Positions 38,487 through 48,442 of a DNA stretch of 64,000 bases are shown piece by piece. This DNA is from Nocardia sp. NBC_00508 (GTDB taxonomy: Bacteria > Actinomycetota > Actinomycetes > Mycobacteriales > Mycobacteriaceae). A program made the position numbers and the translations under genes. The stretch covers positions 1,178,001-1,242,000 of the forward strand of contig NZ_CP107852.1 in NCBI RefSeq assembly GCF_036346875.1, given 5' to 3'. The number at the start of each line of letters is the position of its first letter. Position 1 is the first letter of the stretch. A model generated the notes under the pieces. It saw only the letters and a program-made list of their open reading frames with translations. It did not search any database and was not told the origin of the DNA.

Positions 38487-40120
38487 ACACCGTGCACACC
38501 TACGCCGCCGCCACGACGGTCGGCAACCCGGTCGCCAATATCGCCATCTTCGGCGTCTTCGTCGTGATCACGATGGTCGTGGTGATCCGGGCCGGCCGCA
38601 ACAACTCCAGCGCCGCCGACTATTTCACCGGCGGACGCGGCTTCTCCGGCCCGCAGAACGGCGTCGCCATCGCGGGCGACTACCTCTCGGCCGCAAGCTT
38701 TCTCGGCATCGCGGGCGCCATCGCGGTCTACGGCTACGACGGATTCCTGTATTCCATCGGATTCCTGGTCGCCTGGCTGGTGGCGCTGCTGCTCGTCGCC
38801 GAGATGCTGCGCAACACCGGCAAATTCACCATGGCCGACGTGCTGAGCTTCCGGCTGAAGGAAGGACCGGTGCGCACCGCGGCCGCGCTGTCCACACTGA
38901 CGGTGTCGCTGTTCTATCTGCTCGCGCAGATGGCGGGCGCGGGCGGGTTGGTCGCGCTGCTGCTGGACATCTCCGACAAGACCGGGCAGTCGGTCGTGAT
39001 CGCCGTGGTCGGCGTGCTGATGATCGTGTACGTGCTGGTCGGCGGCATGAAGGGCACCACGTGGGTGCAGATCATCAAGGCGGTGCTGCTCATCGCGGGC
39101 GCGGCGCTGATGACCGTCATGGTGTTCGCCAAGTTCGGGTTCGACTTCTCCGACATTCTCGGCGCGGCGCAGAACGCGGTCTCCGGCTCGGCGAGCAAGG
39201 CCGTCGCCGCGCGCGACGTGCTCGCGCCGGGAGCGCAGTACGGCGGCAGTGCGACCTCGAAGCTGAACTTCCTGTCCCTCGGCCTCGCGCTGGTGCTCGG
39301 CACGGCCGGTCTGCCGCACGTGCTGATGCGCTTCTACACCGTGCCCACCGCCAAAGAGGCGCGGCGATCGGTGGTGTGGGCGATCGGCCTGATCGGTGCG
39401 TTCTACCTGTTCACGCTGGTGCTCGGCTACGGAGCGGCCGCGATCGTCGGGCCGGACCGCATCCTGGCCGCCGCGGGCGGGCAGAATTCGGCGGCGCCGC
39501 TGCTGGCCTTCGAACTCGGTGGCGTGGTGCTGCTCGGCGTCATCTCCGCGGTCGCCTTCGCCACCATCCTCGCGGTGGTCGCGGGTCTGACCATCACCGC
39601 GTCGGCCTCGTTCGCGCACGACATCTACGCCAATGTCATCAAGCGCGGCAAAGCCGGTGAGAGCGAACAGGTTCGGGTCTCCCGGATCACCGCGGTGGTG
39701 ATCGGCGTGCTGGCCATCGCGCTGGGTATCCTGGCCAACGGCCAGAACGTGGCCTTCCTGGTCGCCCTGGCGTTCGCGGTCGCCGCGTCGGCGAACCTGC
39801 CGACCATCCTGTACTCGCTGTTCTGGCGGCGGTTCAACACCACCGGCGCGCTCTGGAGCATGTACGGCGGACTGGTTTCGACGATCGTGCTCATCGTGTT
39901 CTCCCCCGCGGTCTCCGGCAGCAAGTCCGCCATGCTGCCCGGATCGGATTTCGACTGGTTCCCGCTGCCCAACCCCGGCATCGTCTCCATCCCGTTGGCC
40001 TTCGCACTCGGCATTGTCGGCACCTACCTGGGCGGGAAAACCGAGAACCCGGCCAAGGCCGCCGAGATGGAAGTCCGCTCGCTCACCGGCGTCGGCGCCG
40101 AAAAGGCGGTAGTGCACTGA
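38483..40120 (+). CDS. actP: Cation/acetate symporter (ActP/MctC-like)
   Basis: The 545-aa SSS transporter has an extracellular N-terminus, about 13 helices, AGDYLSAASFLGIAGAIAVYG and GTAGLPHVLMRFYTVPTAKEA. These features match acetate permease ActP of Escherichia coli and the monocarboxylate carrier MctC of Corynebacterium. The GTG start has GGGAGA upstream and overlaps the DUF485 stop. Acetyl-CoA synthetase follows on the same strand, which fits acetate or short-chain acid uptake. Confidence 0.92.
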   Translation: MNTVHTYAAATTVGNPVANIAIFGVFVVITMVVVIRAGRNNSSAADYFTGGRGFSGPQNGVAIAGDYLSAASFLGIAGAIAVYGYDGFLYSIGFLVAWLVALLLVAEMLRNTGKFTMADVLSFRLKEGPVRTAAALSTLTVSLFYLLAQMAGAGGLVALLLDISDKTGQSVVIAVVGVLMIVYVLVGGMKGTTWVQIIKAVLLIAGAALMTVMVFAKFGFDFSDILGAAQNAVSGSASKAVAARDVLAPGAQYGGSATSKLNFLSLGLALVLGTAGLPHVLMRFYTVPTAKEARRSVVWAIGLIGAFYLFTLVLGYGAAAIVGPDRILAAAGGQNSAAPLLAFELGGVVLLGVISAVAFATILAVVAGLTITASASFAHDIYANVIKRGKAGESEQVRVSRITAVVIGVLAIALGILANGQNVAFLVALAFAVAASANLPTILYSLFWRRFNTTGALWSMYGGLVSTIVLIVFSPAVSGSKSAMLPGSDFDWFPLPNPGIVSIPLAFALGIVGTYLGGKTENPAKAAEMEVRSLTGVGAEKAVVH

Positions 40121-40171
40121 TCACTGACCGGTATTCCCTGCCCCTCTTGCTCTTTCGTTAGGAGACTTCGC

Positions 40172-42127
40172 GTGACCAGCGCTACCACCGACAACCGCGA
40201 CAACGCCGCCTACCCGCCGACCCAGGAGTTCGCCGCACAGGCGAATGCGGATGCGGCGCTGTACGACCGGGCGCGGGATGATCGGCTGGAGTTCTGGGCG
40301 GAGCAGGCCGGCAGGCTGCATTGGCATCGACCGTTCGAGCAGGTGCTGGACTGGAGTGACGCTCCGGTGGCCAAGTGGTTCGTCGGCGGCAAGCTCAACG
40401 TCGCCTACAACTGCGTGGACCGCCACGTGCTGGCCGGACACGGCGACCAGGTCGCCATCCACTGGGAGGGCGAACCCGGCGACACCCGCGCCATCACCTA
40501 CCGTGAACTGCTCGCCGAAGTATCCAGGGCGGCGAACCATTTCACCGAACTCGGGTTGCGCGCGGGTGACCGGGTGGCCATCTATCTGCCGATGGTGCCC
40601 GAGGCGATCGTGGCCATGCTGGCCTGCGCCCGCCTCGGGCTCACGCACTCGGTGGTCTTCGCCGGGTTCTCCCCCACCGCGCTGCGCCAGCGGGTCGACG
40701 ACGCCGAGGCACGGCTGATCATCACCACCGACGGCCAGTGGCGACGCGGCAAGGCGGCGCCACTGAAGGAGGCCGTCGACGAGGCGCTGTACGCCCACGG
40801 CGATGTCCCTTCCAGCGTGGAACACGTGCTGGTGATCCGTCGCACCGGCATCGAGGTGCCGTGGACCGAAGGCCGCGACCTGTGGTGGCACGAGACCGTC
40901 GCGGTGGCCTCCCCGGAACATGAGGCACAACCCTTCGATGCCGAACATCCCCTGTTCATCCTCTACACCTCCGGAACCACCGGAAAACCCAAAGGCATCC
41001 TGCACACAACCGGCGGCTACCTCACCCAAACCGCCTACACCCACCACTACGTCTTCGACCACAAACCCGGCCAGGACGTCTACTGGTGCACCGCCGACAT
41101 CGGCTGGGTCACCGGCCACAGCTACATCGTCTACGGCCCCCTGGCCAACCGGGCCACACAGGTGCTCTACGAGGGCACCCCAAACTTCCCGGACGAGCAC
41201 CGGCACTGGCAGATCATCGAAAAATACGGCGTCACCATCTACTACACCGCACCCACCCTGGTGCGCACCTTCATGAAATGGGGCCGCGATATCCCCGACG
41301 CGCACGACCTGTCCAGTCTGCGGCTGCTGGGCTCGGTCGGCGAACCGATCAACCCCGAAGCCTGGCGCTGGTACCGCGAGGTCATCGGCGCGAAGAAGAC
41401 ACCGATCGTGGACACCTGGTGGCAGACCGAGACCGGCGCCATCATGATCTCCCCCCTGCCCGGCGTCACCGCCACCAAACCCGGCGCCGCGATGGCTGCG
41501 CTGCCCGGCATCTCGGCCGAGGTCGTCGACGAAGACGGTAACGCGGTGCAACACGGCGAAACCGAGGCCAACGGCTACCTCGTGCTCGACCAGCCGTGGC
41601 CGTCGATGCTGCGCGGCATCTGGGGCGACATGGAACGCTACCGAGCAACCTACTGGGATCGTTTCGCCGACCGCGGCTGGTACTTCGCCGGCGACGGCGC
41701 CAAACTCGACACCGACGGCGATCTCTGGGTGCTCGGCCGCGTCGATGACGTCATGAACGTCTCCGGCCATCGCATCTCCACTGCCGAAGTCGAATCCGCC
41801 CTCGTCGGACACGCCGGCATCGCGGAGGCCGCGGTCGTCGGGGCCACCGACGCCACCACCGGCCAAGGCATCGTCGCCTTCGTCATCCTCACCGCCGAAG
41901 CCACCGACACCGGCGCCGCGCTGATCACCGAACTGAAAGCCGAAGTCACCCGCCAGATCAGCCCGATCGCCCGACCGCGGGAGATCCACGTCGTGCCCGA
42001 ACTGCCCAAAACCCGCAGCGGCAAAATCATGCGCCGCCTGCTGCGCGACGTCGCCGAAGGACGCGAACTCGGCGACACCTCGACCCTGGTAGACCCGAAG
42101 GTGTTCGAATCGATCACCCGCGGGTAA
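40172..42127 (+). CDS. acs: Acetyl-CoA synthetase
   Basis: Acs activates acetate to acetyl-CoA through acetyl-AMP. The 651-aa protein has the AMP-binding motif FILYTSGTTGKPKG, WCTADIGWVTGHSY, WWQTETGAIMISPLPG and a C-terminal TRSGKIMRRLLRDVA, whose lysine is the usual acetylation control site. GTG 40172 is preceded by TAGGAGA. It follows the ActP-like gene by about 50 bases and ends at a strong hairpin, so it closes the uptake block. Confidence 0.96.
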   Translation: MTSATTDNRDNAAYPPTQEFAAQANADAALYDRARDDRLEFWAEQAGRLHWHRPFEQVLDWSDAPVAKWFVGGKLNVAYNCVDRHVLAGHGDQVAIHWEGEPGDTRAITYRELLAEVSRAANHFTELGLRAGDRVAIYLPMVPEAIVAMLACARLGLTHSVVFAGFSPTALRQRVDDAEARLIITTDGQWRRGKAAPLKEAVDEALYAHGDVPSSVEHVLVIRRTGIEVPWTEGRDLWWHETVAVASPEHEAQPFDAEHPLFILYTSGTTGKPKGILHTTGGYLTQTAYTHHYVFDHKPGQDVYWCTADIGWVTGHSYIVYGPLANRATQVLYEGTPNFPDEHRHWQIIEKYGVTIYYTAPTLVRTFMKWGRDIPDAHDLSSLRLLGSVGEPINPEAWRWYREVIGAKKTPIVDTWWQTETGAIMISPLPGVTATKPGAAMAALPGISAEVVDEDGNAVQHGETEANGYLVLDQPWPSMLRGIWGDMERYRATYWDRFADRGWYFAGDGAKLDTDGDLWVLGRVDDVMNVSGHRISTAEVESALVGHAGIAEAAVVGATDATTGQGIVAFVILTAEATDTGAALITELKAEVTRQISPIARPREIHVVPELPKTRSGKIMRRLLRDVAEGRELGDTSTLVDPKVFESITRG

Positions 42128-42138
42128 CCACCAGAGAG

Positions 42139-42183
42139 CGGCGGACCCGGCCACAAAGCGGATGAGGGGGTCCGGGTCCGCCG
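42139..42183 (+). terminator. Terminator hairpin after acs
   Basis: CGGCGGACCCGG (42139-42150) pairs perfectly with CCGGGTCCGCCG (42172-42183) across a 21-base loop, 12 bases after the acs stop. No T-run follows. Confidence 0.75.
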
Positions 42184-42425
42184 TTCGTATCTCACTTCGA
42201 TCCTTGCCGGGCTATCGGAATCGACGATGCCTCAGGCGCCACCGAGACGACGCTTCGGGCACACCGGTTTTCAGGCTGTACCGACACGGCTGGGATCGCA
42301 CCGATTGAACCGCCGGGTCGCACTCCTTCGTGGACAAGGCGAACGCGCTACCGGCACAACGCCGAGTAGCGCGATCGCTCGACGGCAGGCAACGCGCCTG
42401 CCGCGGTTGATGAGGAGCGCGACAC
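42184..42425. other. Spacer before Rieske gene
   Basis: No gene is supported between the acs terminator and the Rieske gene. GAGGAGCG lies just upstream of the ATG at 42426. No other structure was noticed. Confidence 0.4.
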
Positions 42426-42872
42426 ATGACATTCGACGAACAGGTCCACACCCGGCGCAACGTGGTCATCGCGGGCGCGGGCACCGTCGCCGCCGCGGCG
42501 GTGCTGGCCGCCTGCGCCAACGACGCGAAAGACAATGCGTCACCTGCGACGAATCCCGCCCCGGGCGGCCCGCCCGCCGCCGGGGGTCAACCGGCGAAGG
42601 TGCTCGCCAAGACGACCGATATCCCGGTCGGCGGGGGCGTGATCGTGGGCGACACCGTGGTGACCCAGCCCAGCGCGGGCACCTTCGTCGGGCTGTCCTC
42701 GATCTGCACGCACGCGGGCTGCAAGGTCGTCAAGGTGTCCGGCGGCACCGTCGACTGCGCCTGCCACGGCAGCAAGTTCGGCCTGGACGGCTCGGTCGCG
42801 AAAGGACCGGCCGCCACCGCGCTCGCCCCGAAAAGCATTCGGGTGGAAGGTGATTCGATTGTCGCCGGGTGA
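42426..42872 (+). CDS. Tat-exported Rieske [2Fe-2S] lipoprotein
   Basis: The 148-aa protein starts with a twin-arginine signal (TRRNVVIAG) and a lipobox (VLAAC, Cys at about 35), then a Pro/Ala-rich linker and a Rieske domain. The ligands are visible as CTHAGC and CACHGSKF, the two Cys-His pairs for the cluster. It should be an extracytoplasmic electron carrier attached by lipid. Its redox partner is not encoded nearby. It ends 15 bases from a convergent VOC gene. Confidence 0.9.
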   Translation: MTFDEQVHTRRNVVIAGAGTVAAAAVLAACANDAKDNASPATNPAPGGPPAAGGQPAKVLAKTTDIPVGGGVIVGDTVVTQPSAGTFVGLSSICTHAGCKVVKVSGGTVDCACHGSKFGLDGSVAKGPAATALAPKSIRVEGDSIVAG

Positions 42873-42887
42873 CGTCGGCGGCTGGGC

Positions 42888-43355
42888 TCAGGACCCGCCG
42901 AACTGCTCGGCCATCCTGCGGTCCATCTCCTCGGGGGGCACGTCCTCGACATGGGTGGCGACGGTCCACCGGTGTCCCCAGGGATCCTCGAAGGCGCCGC
43001 TGCGATCGCCGTAGAACTGGGTGGTCATGGGCGTGAGTTCCGTGGCGCCCGCGGCCAGCGCGGCGGCGAAGGCGGCGTCGGCGTCCTCCACGTACACGTA
43101 GAGGTTGACCGGCGTGCCGCCGACCGTCTTCGGGTCGAGGAAGTCCATATCGGGCGCCGGATCGCCGAGCATGACGACCGAATTGCCGAACATCAGCTCG
43201 CAATGCGCGATCTTGCCTCCCGGACCGGGCATCCGCATTCGCTCGGTGGCGCCGAAAACGTTCTGGTAGAAATCGATCGCCGCCGCCGCGCCGTCGATAG
43301 CCAGCCCGGGCGAGACCACCGGATAGCCCTCGGGAATGGGTTTGACATCAGACAT
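42888..43355 (-). CDS. VOC-family protein (glyoxalase/bleomycin-resistance fold, PhnB-like)
   Basis: The 155-aa protein has the two paired beta-alpha-beta-beta-beta modules of the VOC fold. It begins with YPVVSPGLAIDGAAAAIDFY and ends with GAFEDPWGHRWTVATHVED, as in PhnB/YdcG-like members. Some of these bind small molecules and others act as metal enzymes. No specific activity can be assigned. Transcribed alone. Confidence 0.88.
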   Translation of the reverse strand: MSDVKPIPEGYPVVSPGLAIDGAAAAIDFYQNVFGATERMRMPGPGGKIAHCELMFGNSVVMLGDPAPDMDFLDPKTVGGTPVNLYVYVEDADAAFAAALAAGATELTPMTTQFYGDRSGAFEDPWGHRWTVATHVEDVPPEEMDRRMAEQFGGS

Positions 43356-43438
43356 GGTTGACCTCCGGTCGAGGCGTTGTGTCGGACCATGTCGAGCCTA
43401 TTCCCGCCGACCGCCGGACCGAGCCGGATCGTCGGAAA

Positions 43439-44158
43439 TCAGGGACCGGCGACGCCCGTCAGCCGCCGCACCTGCGCAGCCGTCAGCGCACTCAGCACCT
43501 CCGGGTCGACCGCCTCCGGTGCGGTCACCGCGACCTGCAGCACGGTGCCGCCGACCTGCACGATCGCCACCGACGAGCCGAGCGTCAGCCCCTCGCTGGT
43601 GGTGCGCACCTGGAAGGCGGCGACGGCATCGCCCGCGGGTGGCTGGGCGAGCCCGCCGATCCGGTACTCCACCGGGATATCGGTGGCGTCGGCGCCGGAG
43701 TATTGCGCGCAGCGGCGCAGTATCTCCTGCACGGCCGAAAACGCGCCCGCGACCGCGTCACGCGGATAACTCGCCGCGTCGATATCGATACTGGAGAAAT
43801 TCGGCCCGGCGTATTGCGTGGACGCCTGTGCGAGCGCGCCGGAGTATTGCGCGCCGAGCGGACTGAGCACCTTCACGCATTCCGCCGGATTCGTGGGCGA
43901 GGCGGCGGCCGTTCCCGCATCGGCGCGCGGCGGCAGGGCGGTGAAGCCCGGCGGCAGGTTCGCGTCGCCGAGCAACCCAGCGCGCAGGCGATCGGAATCG
44001 GTCTCGGGTGCCGCGGTGACCGGGGCGGCCGCGACCACAGGACCCAGTGGCGACAGCTCGGGCACTTCGGGCAGTTCGGTGGCGGGCTCGGCGGACCCGC
44101 AGCCCGCGACGAGCACGGCGGACAGGGCCGCGGTCAGCAGGCCGCACGCGCGGATCAC
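43439..44158 (-). CDS. Lipoprotein with a PknH-sensor-like domain
   Basis: The 239-aa lipoprotein has a signal peptide and lipobox (VLVAGC) and a mature domain that resembles the extracellular sensor domains of mycobacterial PknH and related lipoproteins (LPPGFTALPP, ECVKVLSPLG, RRCAQYSGADATDIPVEY). The match is moderate. The GTG start overlaps the TGA of the gene upstream (GTGA), so the two lipoproteins form a coupled pair at the cell surface. Confidence 0.7.
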   Translation of the reverse strand: MIRACGLLTAALSAVLVAGCGSAEPATELPEVPELSPLGPVVAAAPVTAAPETDSDRLRAGLLGDANLPPGFTALPPRADAGTAAASPTNPAECVKVLSPLGAQYSGALAQASTQYAGPNFSSIDIDAASYPRDAVAGAFSAVQEILRRCAQYSGADATDIPVEYRIGGLAQPPAGDAVAAFQVRTTSEGLTLGSSVAIVQVGGTVLQVAVTAPEAVDPEVLSALTAAQVRRLTGVAGP

Positions 44159-45045
44159 TCGGCCCACGACACCTGCGTATCGATCGTCTGCCGCAGCGTG
44201 CTGGCGGTGCGTGGATCGCGGTAGGACTGGTGCCCGCCGACGGTGATGGACCCGGCCACCGGCAGCGGCAAGCCGAGATCCACGGTTATGGTGCCCGTGC
44301 CCTGCATGACGTAGTCCCGGATGTCCAGGGTGCCCGCATTGTTCGGCAAGTTCCACACCAGCGACTTGGGCTTCTGCGTGACGTGCAGTTCGATGGTGAG
44401 CCGATCACCGTCGCGCGCGGTCAGCGTGGCGGTGGTCACCTGGTCGAGCAGGACGCCGCCGGTCACCTCCTGCTGCACGGTCCACACCGCGCCTTCGCCG
44501 ACGGGCTGGTCGGGGAACGTGACCGAGCGGTAGACCGCCTGGTAGAACGCCTGCTCGAGGGCCGCGCGCGCGGTGTTGGAGGCGTCCGGCGCCGACTCGA
44601 GCCGCAGCGCGGTGATCGCGCCGAGATCGCTGAGGTCGAAGCCCGCGTGCGAGCCGCCGATCTTGGTGAGCGCCTTGGAGAGCGTCGGGTCCGGGGAGGT
44701 GACCGCGCCGAGGGTCAAATCGATGCCCTCGGCGGTGGTCTGCGCGGTCATCGGAATGGTCACAGCGGGGGTGGAGAAGTCGCGCTTCGGCTGTTCGTCG
44801 AGCTGCTGTTCGATGTGGTGCGCGGTGTAGAGCGTGACCCGTTGCACCGTGCCCGCCGGGTAGTCCGGCCGCAGCAACGACCGTGGCTCGGCCCCGGCCG
44901 AGACGATCGTGGGCACCGCGGCCGGGATGGGCACGGTCACTTCCTTACCGATGCCGAGGGGCTCGGTACCGTCGGTTTCGCGGCGCGATTCCGCGCCGTC
45001 GGCGCAACCGACGCCGAACGCGGAGAGCCCGACCGCGAGCACCAT
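44155..45045 (-). CDS. Lipoprotein of unknown function
   Basis: The 296-aa protein has a short hydrophobic signal peptide with lipobox (FGVGC) and a beta-rich mature part without a recognised catalytic motif. ATG 45045 has AGGTG eight bases upstream. A start at 45144 would place an inverted repeat (45074-45105) inside the gene and add a non-typical N-terminus. It is the first gene of a coupled lipoprotein pair. Confidence 0.65.
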   Translation of the reverse strand: MVLAVGLSAFGVGCADGAESRRETDGTEPLGIGKEVTVPIPAAVPTIVSAGAEPRSLLRPDYPAGTVQRVTLYTAHHIEQQLDEQPKRDFSTPAVTIPMTAQTTAEGIDLTLGAVTSPDPTLSKALTKIGGSHAGFDLSDLGAITALRLESAPDASNTARAALEQAFYQAVYRSVTFPDQPVGEGAVWTVQQEVTGGVLLDQVTTATLTARDGDRLTIELHVTQKPKSLVWNLPNNAGTLDIRDYVMQGTGTITVDLGLPLPVAGSITVGGHQSYRDPRTASTLRQTIDTQVSWAE

Positions 45046-45073
45046 GAGCAGCACACCTGAGCGCGCGATGCGA

Positions 45074-45105
45074 CCGGAGCACGCACTCCGTCCGGAGTGC
45101 GCGTT
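45074..45105. repeat. Inverted repeat upstream of the lipoprotein pair
   Basis: GCACTCCG-TC-CGGAGTGC (45081-45098) is a perfect 8-bp inverted repeat, and the flanks extend it imperfectly to about 15 bp per arm. It lies in the leader of the lipoprotein gene and could be an operator or a common intergenic hairpin. Confidence 0.55.
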
Positions 45106-45265
45106 CCGTGGAAGGTGGGGGTAAGGCAACACCGTCACGAGCAACAGAGTACGACCGCTTCCTGAGTGTCAGCTGGGACATCGGAGTGGGCGCGCCATAC
45201 GAATACGAACCGCCCGTCCGCCGGGGCAATCGGACGCGCGCACCAGTCGCGATTCCGCTCGAGAG

Positions 45266-45859
45266 ATGATGGTCGGCGTGAGTGACGACCGGCCGCCCGA
45301 GGAAAGCCAGACAGACACCGCCGATCCGACGACGATCCCGCCGCAGCGGTTGCGGACGCTGCTCGTCATCGCCGCGGTTCTACTCGGCCTGGATCTGCTC
45401 ACCAAGACCCTCGCGGTCGCGAACCTGACGCCGGGCGATCCGGTGTCGATCATCGGCGACTTCGCACGCCTGAGCCTGGTACGCAATCCCGGTGCGGCGT
45501 TCTCCATGGCCACCGGCATGACCTGGTTGCTGACCCTGGTCGCCGCCGCCGTCGTGGTCGGCGTGGTGCGCATCGGCCGTACCCTGCGCTCGCTGTGGTG
45601 GGCGATCGGCCTGGGCATGGTGCTCGGCGGCGCGCTGGGCAACCTGGTGGACCGGCTGTTCCGCGCGCCGGGTCCGCTGCAGGGGCACGTGGTCGATTTC
45701 GTCGCGATCGGCTGGTGGCCGGTGTTCAACGTGGCCGACTCCGCCATCGTGTGCGGGGCGGTCCTGCTCGTGGTGCTCACCGTGTTCGGCTTCGAGCCGA
45801 ACGGCACACGGGTCGGCCACGGCAAAGCGGACGGCGCGGGCGAGAGCAGCGCGGCATGA
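45266..45859 (+). CDS. lspA: Lipoprotein signal peptidase II
   Basis: LspA cleaves prolipoprotein signal peptides in the membrane after diacylglycerol is attached. The 197-aa protein has four membrane helices and the catalytic blocks [17 protein letters not shown] and [11 protein letters not shown], with the two aspartates in the last two. The start is taken as ATG 45266; ATG 45269 and GTG 45278 are possible. Its stop overlaps the rluD-type start (ATGA), as in mycobacteria. Confidence 0.93.
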   Translation: MMVGVSDDRPPEESQTDTADPTTIPPQRLRTLLVIAAVLLGLDLLTKTLAVANLTPGDPVSIIGDFARLSLVRNPGAAFSMATGMTWLLTLVAAAVVVGVVRIGRTLRSLWWAIGLGMVLGGALGNLVDRLFRAPGPLQGHVVDFVAIGWWPVFNVADSAIVCGAVLLVVLTVFGFEPNGTRVGHGKADGAGESSAA

Positions 45860-46782
45860 GGGAGACCAGGACCATGCCCGTCCCCGACGGGCTCGACGGC
45901 ATGCGGGTGGACTCGGGCCTGTCCCGTTTGCTCGGCCTGTCCCGCACCGCCGTGGCCGCGCTGGCCGAGGAGGGCTCGGTGCAGCTCGACGGCATCGCCG
46001 CGGGCAAGTCCGACCGGCTCACCGCGGGAGCGTGGCTCGAGGTGGAGTTCCCGGAACCCCGGCGGGAGCTGACCATCGAGGCCGAGCCCGTGGAGGGCAT
46101 GAAGATCCTCTACGCGGACGACGACATCGTCGCGGTGGACAAGCCGGTCGGCGTGGCCGCGCATACCGGCGTCGGCTGGAACGGGCCGACCGTGGTGGGC
46201 GGGCTGGCCGCGGCGGGCTACCGCATCTCCACCTCGGGCGCCCACGAACGGCAGGGCATTGTGCACCGCCTCGATGTCGGCACCTCCGGTGTGATGGTGG
46301 TCGCCCAGTCCGAGCACGCCTACACGGTGCTCAAGCGCGCGTTCAAGCAGCGCACGGTCGACAAGCGGTATCACGCTGTCGTCCAGGGGCATCCGGATCC
46401 CAGTAGCGGCACCATCGATGCCCCGATCGGCCGGGCGCGCGGCAACGACTGGAAGTTCGCCGTCACCGCCGACGGACGCCCGAGTATCACGCACTACGAC
46501 ACCGTCGAGGCGTTCCCTTCGGCCAGCCTGCTGGACATCCACTTGGAAACCGGCCGCACCCATCAGATCCGGGTGCATTTCTCGGCGATTCGCCACCCTT
46601 GCTGCGGCGATCTCACCTACGGCGCGGACCCTCGCCTGGCCGAGCGGCTCGGGCTGCAACGCCAGTGGCTGCACGCCCGGTCACTGGGGTTCCAGCACCC
46701 CGCCGACGGCCGCTACCTGGAGATCACCAGCGAGTACCCGGACGACCTGAAACACGCCCTGGACATCTTGCGCAATGCCTGA
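45856..46782 (+). CDS. RluD-family 23S rRNA pseudouridine synthase
   Basis: The 308-aa protein has an N-terminal S4-like RNA-binding domain ([20 protein letters not shown]) and the synthase domain with catalytic Asp in [14 protein letters not shown] and the RTHQIRVH motif. It is expected to modify helix 69 or nearby sites of 23S rRNA. ATG 45856 overlaps the lspA stop. The following gene starts eight bases before its end. Confidence 0.92.
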   Translation: MRETRTMPVPDGLDGMRVDSGLSRLLGLSRTAVAALAEEGSVQLDGIAAGKSDRLTAGAWLEVEFPEPRRELTIEAEPVEGMKILYADDDIVAVDKPVGVAAHTGVGWNGPTVVGGLAAAGYRISTSGAHERQGIVHRLDVGTSGVMVVAQSEHAYTVLKRAFKQRTVDKRYHAVVQGHPDPSSGTIDAPIGRARGNDWKFAVTADGRPSITHYDTVEAFPSASLLDIHLETGRTHQIRVHFSAIRHPCCGDLTYGADPRLAERLGLQRQWLHARSLGFQHPADGRYLEITSEYPDDLKHALDILRNA

Positions 46783-47440
46783 CCGACGGGTACCGGCATG
46801 GCGTGGGCCCGCCCTCGCCGCGGTTGCCGTCGCGCTGGTCGCGTTGATCGTCGCGCTCGGCGTGCTGAATCCGCCGCGACAGGACGGGGTGTCCACCGAC
46901 CGGCTCGGGCCGGATCAGGGCGAACAGGTCGCGGAGTACCTTGCGCGTGCGCGGGATTCGCTGGCCGGAAGCGATGCCGACCAGCATTGGGCGCTGGTGT
47001 CGTTCACCGAACCCGTGGCGCCGGAACAGATTCCGGCGCACAGCAGCGGCATGCGTATCGCCGAGGTGTTGTACCGGATAACGCTGCTGCGCGTGCAAAC
47101 CCCGCTGGTCGCCGTGCCGGTCCCGGAAGGCATTGGTGCGGCGGTGGATTCGGCGCAGTACGCGGCCTGGCTGCTGCCCCGGCCCACCAATGACCGGGCC
47201 GCCCGGATCGTCGCGGTCTCCGCCGAGCGCCTGCGGGCAGGGTGCGCGTGTGTCGTCGGGCTCGTCGTCCGCGGTCCGCTGGCGGAATTGCGAAACCTGG
47301 CCGCCCGGAACGGTATCCGCGCCGTCCAAGCGCTCCCCGCGGACGCGGTGGCAGGCAGCTTCGCGGTCGTCCCGCTGCTGCCCGAATACCGCGACGTCGT
47401 CCTGCCCGGCCCCGACGACGGCCCGGTTCCGGCCCCATAA
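46775..47440 (+). CDS. Membrane-anchored protein of unknown function
   Basis: The 221-aa protein has a single N-terminal membrane anchor (about residues 12-32) and a soluble domain of about 185 residues facing outside, with conserved-looking [15 protein letters not shown] and [12 protein letters not shown] segments. It overlaps the rluD-type gene by eight bases, so it belongs to the lspA operon. I do not recognise a named family. Confidence 0.72.
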   Translation: MPDRRVPAWRGPALAAVAVALVALIVALGVLNPPRQDGVSTDRLGPDQGEQVAEYLARARDSLAGSDADQHWALVSFTEPVAPEQIPAHSSGMRIAEVLYRITLLRVQTPLVAVPVPEGIGAAVDSAQYAAWLLPRPTNDRAARIVAVSAERLRAGCACVVGLVVRGPLAELRNLAARNGIRAVQALPADAVAGSFAVVPLLPEYRDVVLPGPDDGPVPAP

Positions 47441-47544
47441 GCGATCCGCGCGTCCGCACCGGACCGAAAAGCCCGGCCCCCTCCACACGCACCGCAGCCA
47501 AGCCTCGTTCGCGCAACAGCGCCGCAGCGGAGATTGCGCGTCTG

Positions 47545-48363
47545 TCAGTCGGGCAGGGTGACCACCCCGTCGAGGTACCGATGGCAGCGGCCGAACAGCA
47601 ACACGCGGTCCTCCGCCAGTTCGCAGCGCAGGCTGCCGCCGCGGCGTGACAGCTGCCTGGCGTGCATTTCGGTGCGGCCGAGCTGCTCGCTCCACAGCGG
47701 GACCAGCTGGGCATGCGCGGATCCGGTCACCGGATCCTCGGGGACTCCCAACGCCGGAGCGAAGAACCGGGAGACGAAGTCGACCGAGTCGCCGGGAGCG
47801 GTGACGATCGCGGCGCGCGACAGCGCCGGGAACGCGGACAGCACCGGCGCGGTGTTCCGCACCTCCTGTTCGGTCGCCACCACGATCACCTCGTCGGTAC
47901 CGGAGTAGGCGCGCACCGGACGCACTCCGAGCGCCGCGACGAGCGCCGGATCGGGCCGCACCGGAACACTCGGCACGACCGGCAGGTCGAGGACGAACTC
48001 GTCGTCATCGGTGCGATCGACATGCAGCCAGCCGCTGCGGGTGTAGAAGCTCACCCGGTCCGCACCGGGATGCATGTCGACCAGGATCTGCGCCGCGCTG
48101 GCCAAGGTGGCGTGCCCGCAGAGCGCCACCTCCGCCTTCGGCGTGAACCAGCGGAGGTGGAAGGCGGGCCAGTCACCGGGCGGCACACCCGCCTCGGGCG
48201 GTAAGTGCGGGGTGTAGAACGCGGTGTCGGCGAGGTTGTTCTCCTCGGCCAGCTGTTGCAGCAACGCATCCGGCAGCCACGACGGAAGCGGCATCACCGC
48301 GGCCGGGTTGCCCGAGAACGGTGCGTCGGCGAACGCGTCGATCTGGTGCAGCAGTACCTCCAT
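47545..48363 (-). CDS. PhzF-family isomerase/epimerase-like protein
   Basis: The 272-aa protein shows the PhzF start QIDAFADAPFSGNPAAV, the acidic catalytic region NNLADTAF, then RWFTPKAEVALCGHATLA and late EDPVTGSAHAQLVPLW. PhzF proteins have a diaminopimelate-epimerase-like fold. No phenazine genes are near, so it is probably a general metabolic member of unknown substrate. ATG 48363 starts at the family motif; the 14-residue upstream extension is not typical. Confidence 0.88.
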   Translation of the reverse strand: MEVLLHQIDAFADAPFSGNPAAVMPLPSWLPDALLQQLAEENNLADTAFYTPHLPPEAGVPPGDWPAFHLRWFTPKAEVALCGHATLASAAQILVDMHPGADRVSFYTRSGWLHVDRTDDDEFVLDLPVVPSVPVRPDPALVAALGVRPVRAYSGTDEVIVVATEQEVRNTAPVLSAFPALSRAAIVTAPGDSVDFVSRFFAPALGVPEDPVTGSAHAQLVPLWSEQLGRTEMHARQLSRRGGSLRCELAEDRVLLFGRCHRYLDGVVTLPD

Positions 48364-48442
48364 ATCCGAGAAGGTACTCCAACCCTGAATGCCCCCCTCG
48401 CACAAGGCTTCTCGGAATGCGGTAAGTCAGCCGACCAGTCCG

